A stretch of DNA of 64,000 nucleotides from Histidinibacterium lentulum (GTDB lineage Bacteria; Pseudomonadota; Alphaproteobacteria; Rhodobacterales; Rhodobacteraceae). Below the pieces are notes generated by a model. It did no database searches and was not told the origin of the DNA. It saw only the letters and a list, made by a program, of their open reading frames with translations. Shown here in pieces: positions 34,144-42,374 of the stretch. The DNA is taken from NCBI RefSeq assembly GCF_003789055.1, contig NZ_ML119087.1, positions 164,734 to 228,733 on the forward strand, written 5' to 3'. Position 1 is the first letter of the stretch; every line of letters starts with the position of its first letter. The translations under genes were made by a program, and so were the position numbers.

Positions 34144-35703
34144 ATGATCGCCCGTATCCTGACCACCGCGAGCGCGCTGGCACTCACGGCCGGCGCCGCC
34201 TCGGCCGACTTCACCATGACGATCCTGCACATCAACGACTTCCACGACCGGTTCGAGCCGATCAGCGCGTTCGATTCGACCTGCTCGGCCGAGGACAACG
34301 CGGCCGGCGAGTGCTTCGGCGGCATCGCCCGCGTCGCCACCGCCATCGAGGAGGCCCGCGCGCGGGCCGTGAACCCGCTCGTGGTCGATGCGGGCGACCA
34401 GTTCCAGGGCACGCTGTTCTACAGTTTCTACAGGGGCGACGTGTCGGCCGAATTCATGAACCGGATCGGCTTCGACGCCATGGCCATCGGCAACCACGAG
34501 TTCAACCACGGCCCCGAGACGGTGCGCGCCTTCATCGAGCAGGTGGATTTCCCCGTGCTCATGGCCAATGCCGACCTGTCGTCCGAGCCGCTCCTGTCCG
34601 ACGTCGTGCAGAAATCCGTCACCGTCGAGGTGGGCGGCGAGACGATCGGCCTGATCGGCCTCACGCCCGTGAACAACGACGAACTCTCCAGCCCCGGCCC
34701 GAACATCGTCTTCACCGATCCCGCCGAGGCGGTGCAGGCCGAGGTGGACCGGCTGACCTCCGAGGGCGTCAACAAGATCGTCGTGCTCAGCCATTCGGGC
34801 CACCCCGTCGACCTGCGCCTTGCCGAGGCCGTCACCGGCGTCGACGTGATCGTGGGCGGTCACTCCAACACGCTGCTCGGCGACATGGAGGGGGCCGAGG
34901 GGCCCTATCCGACCGTGGTCAACGGCGTGCAGATCGTGACCGCCTATGCCTACGGCAAGTACCTCGGCGAGTTCGTCGTCACCTTCGACGACGATGGCAA
35001 CGTGATCGAGACCTCGGGCCAGCCGATCCTTCTCGATGCCTCGGTGGCCGAGGACCAGTCCTACGTCGACCGGGTGGCGGAACTCGCGCAGCCCCTCGAG
35101 GAGATGCGCGCCACCGTGGTCGCCGAGGCCGCGGCCCCGATCGAGGGCGACCGCAGCTTCTGCCGCGCCGTGGAATGCGAAATGGGGAACCTCGTCTCCG
35201 ACGCCATGCTCGACCGCGTGGCGGATCAGGGCGTGCAGATCGCGATCACCAACGGCGGCGGCCTCAGGGCCTCCATCGACGCAGGCGAGATCACCATGGG
35301 CGAAGTGCTGACCGTGCTGCCGTTCCAGAACACGCTCTCGACCTTCGAGGTCACCGGCGCCACCATCATCGAGGCGCTGGAGAACGGCGTGAGCGAGGTC
35401 TCGGACGGGGGCGGGCGTTTCCCGCAGGTGGCCGGCATGTCGTTTACCGCAACGCTCTCGAACGAGGTGGGCAACCGGATCTCCGACGTGATGGTGGGTG
35501 GCGAGCCCATCGACCCCGAGGCGACCTATTCGGTCGTCTCGAACAACTTCGTGCGCAACGGCGGCGACGGCTATTCGATGTTTGTCGATGCGGCGAACGC
35601 CTATGACTTCGGCCCGGACCTCGCCGATGTCACCGCTGCCTATCTTGCCGAGAACTCGCCCTACCAGCCCTATACGGACGGGCGCATCACCATCGTCGAG
35701 TGA
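34144..35703 (+). CDS. Periplasmic bifunctional metallophosphatase / 5'-nucleotidase (UshA-like)
   Basis: The 519-residue exported enzyme has a signal peptide with likely cleavage after A21. A metallophosphatase domain carries LHINDFHDR, DAGDQFQG, GNHEFNHG and GGHSN as metal ligands, and a C-terminal 5'-nucleotidase domain holds ITNGGGLRASI and NNFVRNGGDGYSMF. It should dephosphorylate nucleotides in the periplasm for phosphate and nucleoside salvage. It is monocistronic between its own promoter and a strong hairpin. Confidence 0.9.
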   Translation: MIARILTTASALALTAGAASADFTMTILHINDFHDRFEPISAFDSTCSAEDNAAGECFGGIARVATAIEEARARAVNPLVVDAGDQFQGTLFYSFYRGDVSAEFMNRIGFDAMAIGNHEFNHGPETVRAFIEQVDFPVLMANADLSSEPLLSDVVQKSVTVEVGGETIGLIGLTPVNNDELSSPGPNIVFTDPAEAVQAEVDRLTSEGVNKIVVLSHSGHPVDLRLAEAVTGVDVIVGGHSNTLLGDMEGAEGPYPTVVNGVQIVTAYAYGKYLGEFVVTFDDDGNVIETSGQPILLDASVAEDQSYVDRVAELAQPLEEMRATVVAEAAAPIEGDRSFCRAVECEMGNLVSDAMLDRVADQGVQIAITNGGGLRASIDAGEITMGEVLTVLPFQNTLSTFEVTGATIIEALENGVSEVSDGGGRFPQVAGMSFTATLSNEVGNRISDVMVGGEPIDPEATYSVVSNNFVRNGGDGYSMFVDAANAYDFGPDLADVTAAYLAENSPYQPYTDGRITIVE

Positions 35704-35720
35704 CGCAGGATTGACCTCTT

Positions 35721-35755
35721 GCGGGGGGCGCGCGGTCGGACCGTGCGCCCCCCGC
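35721..35755 (+). terminator. Long GC hairpin after the 5'-nucleotidase gene
   Basis: GCGGGGGGCGC (35721-35731) pairs perfectly with GCGCCCCCCGC (35745-35755), and the interior continues as CGGTC/GACCG. It begins 18 bp after the stop codon. The stem is very stable, but no T-run follows. Confidence 0.65.
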
Positions 35756-35804
35756 GCCGTTCAAGGCGCTTGCGGGCGGCGGCGCGGGCGCTCTATCTGG
35801 CGCC

Positions 35805-36323
35805 ATGACACTGACCGTGACCCGGCCCGACCGCATCGGGAACCCTGCCGCGCTGAAGGCGCTCCTGCGGGAATACTACGAAACCATCCTTCCGCGACTC
35901 GCCGCCGTGGGCGGTCCGTCCCTCTCGGCCGACAGCCTGCTCGAAGGATTCGACGAGGGCCTCGCCGCATATCTCCCCCCCGAGGGCGTCACGGTTCTTG
36001 CCCATGACGACCGGCAGCGGCTCGTCGGCTGCGGCTTCCTGCGCCGGATCGGAGAGGGCAGGGGGGAACTCAAGCGCCTTTACGTCATGCCCGAGGCCCA
36101 GGGCCGCGGCCTCGGCCGCAGGCTGGTGCAGGAGCGGATCGACGCGGGGCGCGCGATGGGCCTGACCCGGCTCTTCACCGACACCGTGCGCGGCAACATG
36201 CCGATGCTGTCGCTCTATGCCTCGCTCGGGTTCCGGGAGATTCCCCGCTACGAGGGCAACGCCAACGATCCGGCGCTTGCACCCTTCCTGGTCTATCTGG
36301 AACTCGACCTCGCGGATCAGTAG
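35805..36323 (+). CDS. GNAT-family N-acetyltransferase
   Basis: The 172-residue protein has the GNAT acetyl-CoA motif LKRLYVMPEAQGRGLGRRLV and a C-terminal LYASLGFREI. It should transfer an acyl group from CoA to an amine; the acceptor is unknown. Its 3' end overlaps the end of the opposite-strand secreted-protein gene by 7 nt. Confidence 0.85.
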   Translation: MTLTVTRPDRIGNPAALKALLREYYETILPRLAAVGGPSLSADSLLEGFDEGLAAYLPPEGVTVLAHDDRQRLVGCGFLRRIGEGRGELKRLYVMPEAQGRGLGRRLVQERIDAGRAMGLTRLFTDTVRGNMPMLSLYASLGFREIPRYEGNANDPALAPFLVYLELDLADQ

Positions 36324-36754
36324 CGCTCGCCGCAATCCTGCAGCCGGATTTCCTCGCTGTCGATGTTCCCGACCTGCGCTTCCGTGCCCTCGATGTCGTT
36401 CTGCTGGTACTCCGCCATCTGCACGATCAGGTCGTCGCCATCCTGCAGGAAGGTCATGATCCGGCTCGGTACCGACACAGCTCCTTCCCGGCAGTCCGAC
36501 AGAGGCACGACCATCGCGCCGTCCTCCCACGTCCGCTTGCCCATGGAGGTGCACCAGGTCGAGCCGAACCGCACCTGGAAATCGTTCAGAAGCCAGGTCG
36601 CCTCGTCCTCGTTGCAGGCCCCGTCCACGGCATAGCGGCCCATGAACTCGGCCTCCCAGGCGGCTTCGGGGATCGGTCTGTCGTCCTGCGCCGTCAGGGG
36701 CGCGGCGATGATCGTCGCAAGCGCCCCGGCGCCAAGATGAGTCAGCAGTCGCAT
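36317..36754 (-). CDS. Hypothetical secreted protein
   Basis: The 145-residue product is not recognised. It has a signal peptide (about residues 1-23) followed by a small acidic domain with four Cys, which may form two disulfides in the periplasm. The ATG at 36754 follows GGGAGGACCC, a good ribosome-binding site. It lies just downstream of a lipoprotein gene on the same strand, so the two may be co-transcribed. Confidence 0.7.
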   Translation of the reverse strand: MRLLTHLGAGALATIIAAPLTAQDDRPIPEAAWEAEFMGRYAVDGACNEDEATWLLNDFQVRFGSTWCTSMGKRTWEDGAMVVPLSDCREGAVSVPSRIMTFLQDGDDLIVQMAEYQQNDIEGTEAQVGNIDSEEIRLQDCGERY

Positions 36755-36807
36755 GGGTCCTCCCGGTTCATCCGTTTGCGGACGAACGCGGGGCGGGCGG
36801 CAAAGGT

Positions 36808-37203
36808 TCAGTCGAAGCAGGGCTGGACGGTGCTCGCCACGCCGCCGCCCTCGATCCTCAGCGCGCCATCGCCCGCCTCGGTGACGCTGAGCGTCCGGTC
36901 GGGTTGCGCCGCGCCCTCGGCCCGGCAGGCCGTCAGCGACAGCGCCACGCCGTTGCTCGTCCGCTCGACCCGGGCGATGTTGCAGCCTGTCTCCCCCACA
37001 TAGACGCTCTCCGGCGCCAGCTCGACCTGCAACTCCTGCCCCGCGCAGATGGGCGAGGGAGAATAGCGCCCGACGAAGCTCTGCCGGTAGATCGTCTGTG
37101 TGGGGCTCGTGGAGGCGTTGGTGCCCAGCGGCACCAGCGTCGGCGCTGCGACGCAGGAGGCCAGCGACAACACCAGGGCAAAGGGCAGCGAGGGGCGGAT
37201 CAT
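36808..37203 (-). CDS. Hypothetical lipoprotein
   Basis: The 131-residue protein has a short hydrophobic N-terminus ending in the lipobox LASC, so it is likely lipid-anchored after cleavage before that Cys. The mature part contains four more Cys and beta-rich stretches; no family was recognised. The ATG at 37203 fits the lipobox spacing, with GGAAG upstream. It is divergent from the SRAP gene. Confidence 0.65.
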   Translation of the reverse strand: MIRPSLPFALVLSLASCVAAPTLVPLGTNASTSPTQTIYRQSFVGRYSPSPICAGQELQVELAPESVYVGETGCNIARVERTSNGVALSLTACRAEGAAQPDRTLSVTEAGDGALRIEGGGVASTVQPCFD

Positions 37204-37330
37204 CGGGGCTTCCGGCATGGTTGGTCGCGCCGAGACTGGCACAGGGCCGCGCGCAGGGCCAGACCGCGGCCCGGCTGGAAACCGCCGGCCCTCCCGCGCT
37301 AGACTTGGCCCGAAAGAACGGAGAGCCGAC

Positions 37331-37996
37331 ATGTGCGGACGCATGGCGATCACCCTGCCGCATGAGGCGATGGCGCAGGTCTTCGGCGCAGTGCCCGCCA
37401 ACGACCTGCCAGAGGTGCCCGACTACAACGTCTGTCCCACCGTGAACGTGCACACCGTCGTCTCCGCCGAGGGCGGCCGCCTCCTGCGGCCCATGCGCTG
37501 GGGACTCCTGCCGCCCTGGTACAAGACCCCGACCGACGGCCCTCTCCTGATCAACGCGCGCGCCGAGACCATCGTCGAGAAACCCGCCTTCCGGACGGCG
37601 GCGAAGGAACGGCGCTGCATCGTGCCCGCCAGCGGCTTCTACGAATGGACCAAGGACGCGGCGGGCACACGCTACCCCTGGTACATCACCCGCAGCGACG
37701 GCCGCCCCCTCGCCTTCGCCGCGATCTGGCAGGTCTGGGACCGGGGCGACTCGCAGCTCACCACCGTTGCGATCGTCACCACCGCGGCCAATGACAGCAT
37801 GAGCCGCATCCACCACCGGATGCCCGTGGTGCTCGAAGAGGCCGACTGGCCGCTCTGGCTCGGCGAGGCGGGCCATGGCGCCGCGGTGCTCATGCGCGCC
37901 GCACCCGAGGAGGCGCTGGTCTTCCACCGCGTCGGGCGCGAGGTGAACTCCAACCGCGCCCGGGGGGCCGGCCTGATCGCGCCGGTGGAGGTCTGA
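37331..37996 (+). CDS. SRAP-domain protein (YedK/HMCES-type abasic-site shield)
   Basis: The 221-residue protein starts MCGRMAI, where Cys2 is the nucleophile that crosslinks to abasic sites in single-stranded DNA. The rest of the active site is visible in INARAET, ASGFYEW and HHRMPVVL. SRAP proteins protect abasic sites from error-prone processing. The length is typical of bacterial YedK. The start is fixed by the need for Cys at position 2. Confidence 0.95.
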   Translation: MCGRMAITLPHEAMAQVFGAVPANDLPEVPDYNVCPTVNVHTVVSAEGGRLLRPMRWGLLPPWYKTPTDGPLLINARAETIVEKPAFRTAAKERRCIVPASGFYEWTKDAAGTRYPWYITRSDGRPLAFAAIWQVWDRGDSQLTTVAIVTTAANDSMSRIHHRMPVVLEEADWPLWLGEAGHGAAVLMRAAPEEALVFHRVGREVNSNRARGAGLIAPVEV

Positions 37997-38104
37997 AACC
38001 TGCCCCGTCGCCGGCCTGCCCAAAGTTTGTGCAGTCACGCGCCGGAAACGCGCAGTTCGGCGGTATCGCATTGTCATCACGGCCTCATCTGACAGACTTG
38101 ACCC

Positions 38105-39529
38105 ATGAGCGAAAATTCACCGTTCGATGAAATGTGGGGGCAGGGAGCCGGCCTGAGAGAGCCCTACCGGGAATTCAGCGGCTGGTTCGAGAACGAGGAC
38201 CCCGCCCGCCTGCGCGCCAAGCAGCGCGAAGCCGAAGAGCTGTTCCGCCTCACCGGCATCACCTTCAACGTCTACGGCCGCGCCGATGCCGAGGAGCGGC
38301 TGATCCCCTTCGACATCATCCCCCGCATCATCTCCGCCCGGGAATGGCAGAAACTCAGCCGCGGCATCGAGCAGCGCGTCCGCGCCCTCAACGCCTTCCT
38401 GCATGACATCTACCACCGGCAGGAGATCGTCCGCGCGGGGCGCCTCCCTCTGGAGATGATCCGCCGCAACGACGCCTTCCTGCCGCAGATGTGCGGCGTC
38501 ACGCCCCCCGGCGGTGTCTATACCCATATCGTCGGAATCGACCTCGTGCGCACCGGAGACGAGGAATTCTACGTCCTCGAGGACAACGCCCGCACCCCCT
38601 CGGGCGTCAGCTACATGCTCGAGAACCGCGAGACGATGCTGCAGATGTTCCCCGAGCTCTTCAGCCGGAACCGGGTGCAGCCCGTCTCCACCTACCCGCG
38701 TGACCTCTGCACCTCGCTGGCCGCCTGCGCGCCCTTCGGCGCCGGGGAGGACCCGACCCTGGCGGTGCTGACGCCCGGTATCTACAACTCCGCCTATTTC
38801 GAGCACGCCTTCCTCGCCGACCAGATGGGCGTCGAGCTGGTGGAGGGGCACGACCTGCGCGTCGTCGACGGCCGTGTGGCGATGCGCACGACCCAGGGCT
38901 ATCAGCCCATCGACGTGCTCTACCGGCGGGTGGACGACGATTTCCTCGACCCGCTCAACTTCAACCCCGACAGCGCGCTGGGCATTCCCGGGATCATGGA
39001 TGTCTACCGCGCGGGCGGCATCACCATCGCCAACGCTCCGGGCACCGGCATCGCCGACGACAAGGCGATCTACAGCTACATGCCCGACATCGTGGAATTC
39101 TACACGGGCGAGAAGGCGATCCTCCAGAACGTGCCCACCTGGCGCTGCAACGAGCCCGAGGCGCTGGCCTACGTTCTCGACAATCTCGCCGAGCTGGTGG
39201 TCAAGGAGGTTCACGGCTCCGGCGGCTACGGCATGCTGATCGGCCCCGCCGCCTCGAAGAAGGAGCTGGCCGAGTTCCGCCGCAAGCTCGAGTCGCGGCC
39301 CGCGAACTACATCGCCCAGCCCACCCTGTCGCTCTCGACCGTGCCGATCTTCACCCGCAGCGGCCTTGCCCCGCGCCATGTCGACCTGCGCCCCTTCGTG
39401 CTCGTCAGTCCCGACCGCGTGCACATCACGCCGGGCGGCCTCACCCGCGTCGCGCTCAAGAAGGGCTCTCTCGTCGTGAACTCGAGCCAGGGCGGCGGCA
39501 CGAAAGACACCTGGGTGCTGGGCGAGTGA
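38105..39529 (+). CDS. Circularly permuted ATP-grasp protein (DUF404/DUF407 type)
   Basis: The 474-residue protein belongs to the circularly permuted type 2 ATP-grasp group (NVYGRADAEERLIPFDIIPR, YVLEDNARTPSGVSYMLENR, VKEVHGSGGYGMLIGP). ATP-grasp enzymes ligate carboxylates to amines via acyl phosphates, and this group has been predicted to make peptide or amino-acid conjugates. It is the first gene of a tight four-gene operon with alpha-E, transglutaminase-like and proteasome-like genes. The acceptor and donor are unknown. Confidence 0.9.
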   Translation: MSENSPFDEMWGQGAGLREPYREFSGWFENEDPARLRAKQREAEELFRLTGITFNVYGRADAEERLIPFDIIPRIISAREWQKLSRGIEQRVRALNAFLHDIYHRQEIVRAGRLPLEMIRRNDAFLPQMCGVTPPGGVYTHIVGIDLVRTGDEEFYVLEDNARTPSGVSYMLENRETMLQMFPELFSRNRVQPVSTYPRDLCTSLAACAPFGAGEDPTLAVLTPGIYNSAYFEHAFLADQMGVELVEGHDLRVVDGRVAMRTTQGYQPIDVLYRRVDDDFLDPLNFNPDSALGIPGIMDVYRAGGITIANAPGTGIADDKAIYSYMPDIVEFYTGEKAILQNVPTWRCNEPEALAYVLDNLAELVVKEVHGSGGYGMLIGPAASKKELAEFRRKLESRPANYIAQPTLSLSTVPIFTRSGLAPRHVDLRPFVLVSPDRVHITPGGLTRVALKKGSLVVNSSQGGGTKDTWVLGE

Positions 39530-39531
39530 CG

Positions 39532-40473
39532 ATGCTGGGCAAGACCGCGAACGGCCTCTATTGGCTCGCCCGTTCCCTCGAACGTGCGGAGAACACCGCG
39601 CGGCTTCTCGACGTGGGCCAGCGCATCGCCCTCACCCGGCTGGGGCCCTCGGACGACGAATGGGGCTCGATCCTGCAATCGGCCGGAACATGGCAGGGCT
39701 ATACCGACAAGCACGGCGAGGTGCGCCGCGACGACGCGGTGGACTGGATGTTGCGCGCTTCCGACAACCCCTCGTCGGTCCTGTCGTCCATCCAGAGCGC
39801 GCGCCAGAACGCCCGCATGGTCCGCACCGCGCTCACCGAGGAATTGTGGGAGGCGATGAACGGCGGATACATGGCGATCCGCGACGCCCTCTCCCGCAAG
39901 GTGAGCGAGCGCGACCTGCCGCAGATCCTCGGCCTGATCCGCCAGCGCACCGCACTGGTGCGCGGCGCGACCCACGGCACGATGCTCCGGAACGACATCT
40001 ACGACTTCCTCCGCATCGGCACCTTTCTCGAACGGGCCGACAATACCGCCCGTATCCTCGACGTGAAATACTACGTCCTGCTGCCCGCGGCGGCGGCGGT
40101 GGGCTCCGATCTCGACAACATGCAGTGGGAATCGATCCTGCTGTCGGTCTCGGCCCGGGGCGGCTACCGCCTCGTCCACGGCAACCGCATCCGCCCCCGC
40201 GACATCGTCCGCTTCCTCATCCTCGACCGCCGGATGCCCCGCTCGCTGATCTTCTGCTGCGGCAAGATGCATGAAAACCTGCGCTATCTCGTGCAGGACT
40301 ACGGGATGCAGACCCCCTCGTTCGAGATGGCCGACAGGCTCGCCGGCTCCATCGTCGCGCAGGATGTGGACACGATCTTCGACGAGGGCCTGCACGAGTA
40401 CATCCAGGGCTTCCTCGGGTCCATTTCCCAGCTGGGGCGGCAGATCGAGATCGATTACCGCTTCTACGAGTAG
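39532..40473 (+). CDS. Alpha-E domain protein (DUF403)
   Basis: The 313-residue all-helical protein starts MLGKTANGLYWLARSLERAENTARLLD, the hallmark of the alpha-E family, and has a second related segment FLERADNTARILDVKYYVLL. It invariably accompanies the circularly permuted ATP-grasp and is thought to act with it; its biochemical role is unknown. ATG 39532 matches the family start; an in-frame GTG at 39526 overlaps the previous stop and is an alternative. Only 3 nt separate it from the next gene. Confidence 0.9.
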   Translation: MLGKTANGLYWLARSLERAENTARLLDVGQRIALTRLGPSDDEWGSILQSAGTWQGYTDKHGEVRRDDAVDWMLRASDNPSSVLSSIQSARQNARMVRTALTEELWEAMNGGYMAIRDALSRKVSERDLPQILGLIRQRTALVRGATHGTMLRNDIYDFLRIGTFLERADNTARILDVKYYVLLPAAAAVGSDLDNMQWESILLSVSARGGYRLVHGNRIRPRDIVRFLILDRRMPRSLIFCCGKMHENLRYLVQDYGMQTPSFEMADRLAGSIVAQDVDTIFDEGLHEYIQGFLGSISQLGRQIEIDYRFYE

Positions 40474-40476
40474 CCC

Positions 40477-41277
40477 ATGCGCCTGCAGATCAGCCACACG
40501 ACCCGCTACCGTTTCGACAGGCCTGTGACCCACGGTCTCCAGCAACTCCGCCTCACCCCCAAATCGCTGCGCGCCCAGACCGTGCTGCAATGGCAGACGC
40601 TGGTGACCGGGGGGCGGCAGGAGCTGGCCTACGACGATTACCACAACAACCACGTCGACCTCGTCTCCATCGACCGCGAGACGACGGAACTGGAAATCCG
40701 CTGCCAGGGCTCGGTCGAGGTCGAAGAGACCCATGGCGTCGTGGGCCCGCACAAGGGCCCGGCGCCGCTCTGGCTCTACGAGACATCCACGCCCCGAACG
40801 CGGATGGGGCCGAAGCTGCGGTCGCTTCTCCGCAGTCTGGAGACCGAGACCACCGATCTGGCGCGGCTCCATGGCCTGAACGAGGCGATCCATGCGGCGG
40901 TGCGCTGGGAAACGGGTGTGACGCATACCGGCTGGACCGCCGAACAGGCCGCCGCAGAGGGCCGCGGCGTCTGCCAGGACCAGGCCCATGTCTTCATCGC
41001 CTGCGCCCGCGAGATGGGGTTTCCCGCCCGCTATGTCTCCGGCTACCTGCTGATGGAGGACCGCACGGACCAGGAGGCGAGCCACGCCTGGGCCGAGGCC
41101 CATGTGGACGGACTCGGCTGGGTCGGATTCGATCCCGCCAACGCCCAATCCCCCGATATCCGCTATGTCCGCGTGGCGACGGGGCTGGACTATGCCGAGG
41201 CCGCGCCGGTAACTGGCACGCGCCAGGGGGGCGGGGACGAGCGGCTCAGCGTCGAAGTCGCTGTCCAGGGCCAGTAA
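40477..41277 (+). CDS. Transglutaminase-like cysteine protease family protein
   Basis: The 266-residue protein has an N-terminal beta domain (MRLQISHTTRYRFDRPV) and a transglutaminase core with C166 in GRGVCQDQAH, H203 in SHAWAEA and D219 in GFDPANA as catalytic triad. Members act as peptidases or amide-bond transferases. Linked to the ATP-grasp and Anbu genes, it could cut or transfer the product of the ligase. There is no signal peptide, so it is cytoplasmic. Confidence 0.9.
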   Translation: MRLQISHTTRYRFDRPVTHGLQQLRLTPKSLRAQTVLQWQTLVTGGRQELAYDDYHNNHVDLVSIDRETTELEIRCQGSVEVEETHGVVGPHKGPAPLWLYETSTPRTRMGPKLRSLLRSLETETTDLARLHGLNEAIHAAVRWETGVTHTGWTAEQAAAEGRGVCQDQAHVFIACAREMGFPARYVSGYLLMEDRTDQEASHAWAEAHVDGLGWVGFDPANAQSPDIRYVRVATGLDYAEAAPVTGTRQGGGDERLSVEVAVQGQ

Positions 41278-41295
41278 CGGCAGGAGACACCGTCC

Positions 41296-42042
41296 ATGAC
41301 CTATTGCGTGGGGCTGATGCTCGACCGCGGCCTGGTGATGATGTCCGACACCCGCACCAACGCGGGGCTCGACAACATCTCCACCTTCCGCAAGCTCCAC
41401 TGCTGGCAGCAGCCCGGCGAGCGGGTCCTCATGCTGATGACTGCGGGCAACCTCGCCACCACCCAGGCGGTCGTTAGCCTGATCGAGGAACGCACCAAGG
41501 CCCCCGAGGACCGCACTCCCTCGATCTTCGCCGCGCCGTCCATGTTCCAGGTCGCGCGGATGGTGGCCGACATCCTGCGCGACGTCATCTCGCAATATGC
41601 GAACGCCGGACAGCGCGGGGATGCCACGTTCAACGCCACGCTGATCCTCGGCGGTCAGATCGCCGGCGGTCCGATGCGGCTGTTCCTGATCTATCCCGAG
41701 GGCAACTTCATCGAAGCCAGCGCCGACACGCCCTGGTTCCAGGTCGGAGAGATGAAATACGGCCGCCCGATCCTCGTGCGCGCATTCGATCCCGCCATGA
41801 GCTTCGAGGCGGCGATGAAGCTCCTGCTCGTCAGCTTCGACTCGACGATCAAGGCCAATCTCTCGGTCGGCGCGCCCCTCGACGTGGTGCTCTACGAGGA
41901 AGGCAGCCTCCGGCTCGACCCGATCCGCCGCATCCATGCCCGCGATCCCTATTTCAGGACCATATCCGAGGGCTGGGGCGACGCGCTGAAGCAGGCCTTC
42001 GACAGCCTGCCCGACATGGCACTGACACCGCCGAAGGGCTGA
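41296..42042 (+). CDS. Anbu, proteasome-beta/HslV-like peptidase
   Basis: The 248-residue protein starts MTYCVGLMLDRGLVMMSDTR, as in Anbu, the ancestral proteasome beta homologue; Thr2 would be the N-terminal nucleophile after Met removal. The Ntn core continues with DNISTFRKLH and LLMLMTAGNLATTQAV-like strands. Anbu assembles into open rings or helices, and its physiological substrate is not known. It closes the four-gene operon, 18 nt after the transglutaminase gene. This arrangement is conserved in many bacteria. Confidence 0.92.
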   Translation: MTYCVGLMLDRGLVMMSDTRTNAGLDNISTFRKLHCWQQPGERVLMLMTAGNLATTQAVVSLIEERTKAPEDRTPSIFAAPSMFQVARMVADILRDVISQYANAGQRGDATFNATLILGGQIAGGPMRLFLIYPEGNFIEASADTPWFQVGEMKYGRPILVRAFDPAMSFEAAMKLLLVSFDSTIKANLSVGAPLDVVLYEEGSLRLDPIRRIHARDPYFRTISEGWGDALKQAFDSLPDMALTPPKG

Positions 42043-42065
42043 GCCGGTCCCGGAAGAGGGCCTGA

Positions 42066-42139
42066 TGGAGCGGGCGACGGGAATCGAACCCGTATCTCTT
42101 GCTTGGAAGGCAAGGGTCTTACCATTACACAACGCCCGC
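42066..42139 (-). tRNA. tRNA-Gly (anticodon UCC)
   Basis: The minus strand forms a complete cloverleaf: GCGGGCG pairs with CGCCCGC, the anticodon loop CTTCCAA reads TCC, the T loop is GGTTCGATTCC, and CCA is encoded at 42066-42068. It strongly resembles the bacterial tRNA-Gly that reads GGA. Confidence 0.95.
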
Positions 42140-42374
42140 CCGGGCACGGACCGAGGTATGACACGCATTCTGGCGCGTCAAGGTCGGGCATCGGGTCAGC
42201 AGGTCGCGCACGACCGGTCGTTCCGTTGCCGGCGGCCCGGATGACGTCGTCCCGCCCGGAGCGCAGGCGGCGGGCGAGGCCACCGCGAAGCCTCTGACCC
42301 ACATGTCGGACGAGATCCCTGTCCGGGCCCCGCGCGGCTATGGCGGGACCCGTCTGTGGGATGGCAGCACCCGG

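Noticed and set aside
39307..42168. 953-codon minus-strand frame across the ATP-grasp/Anbu operon
   Set aside because: Antisense to four recognised genes; no recognisable domain or ribosome-binding site.
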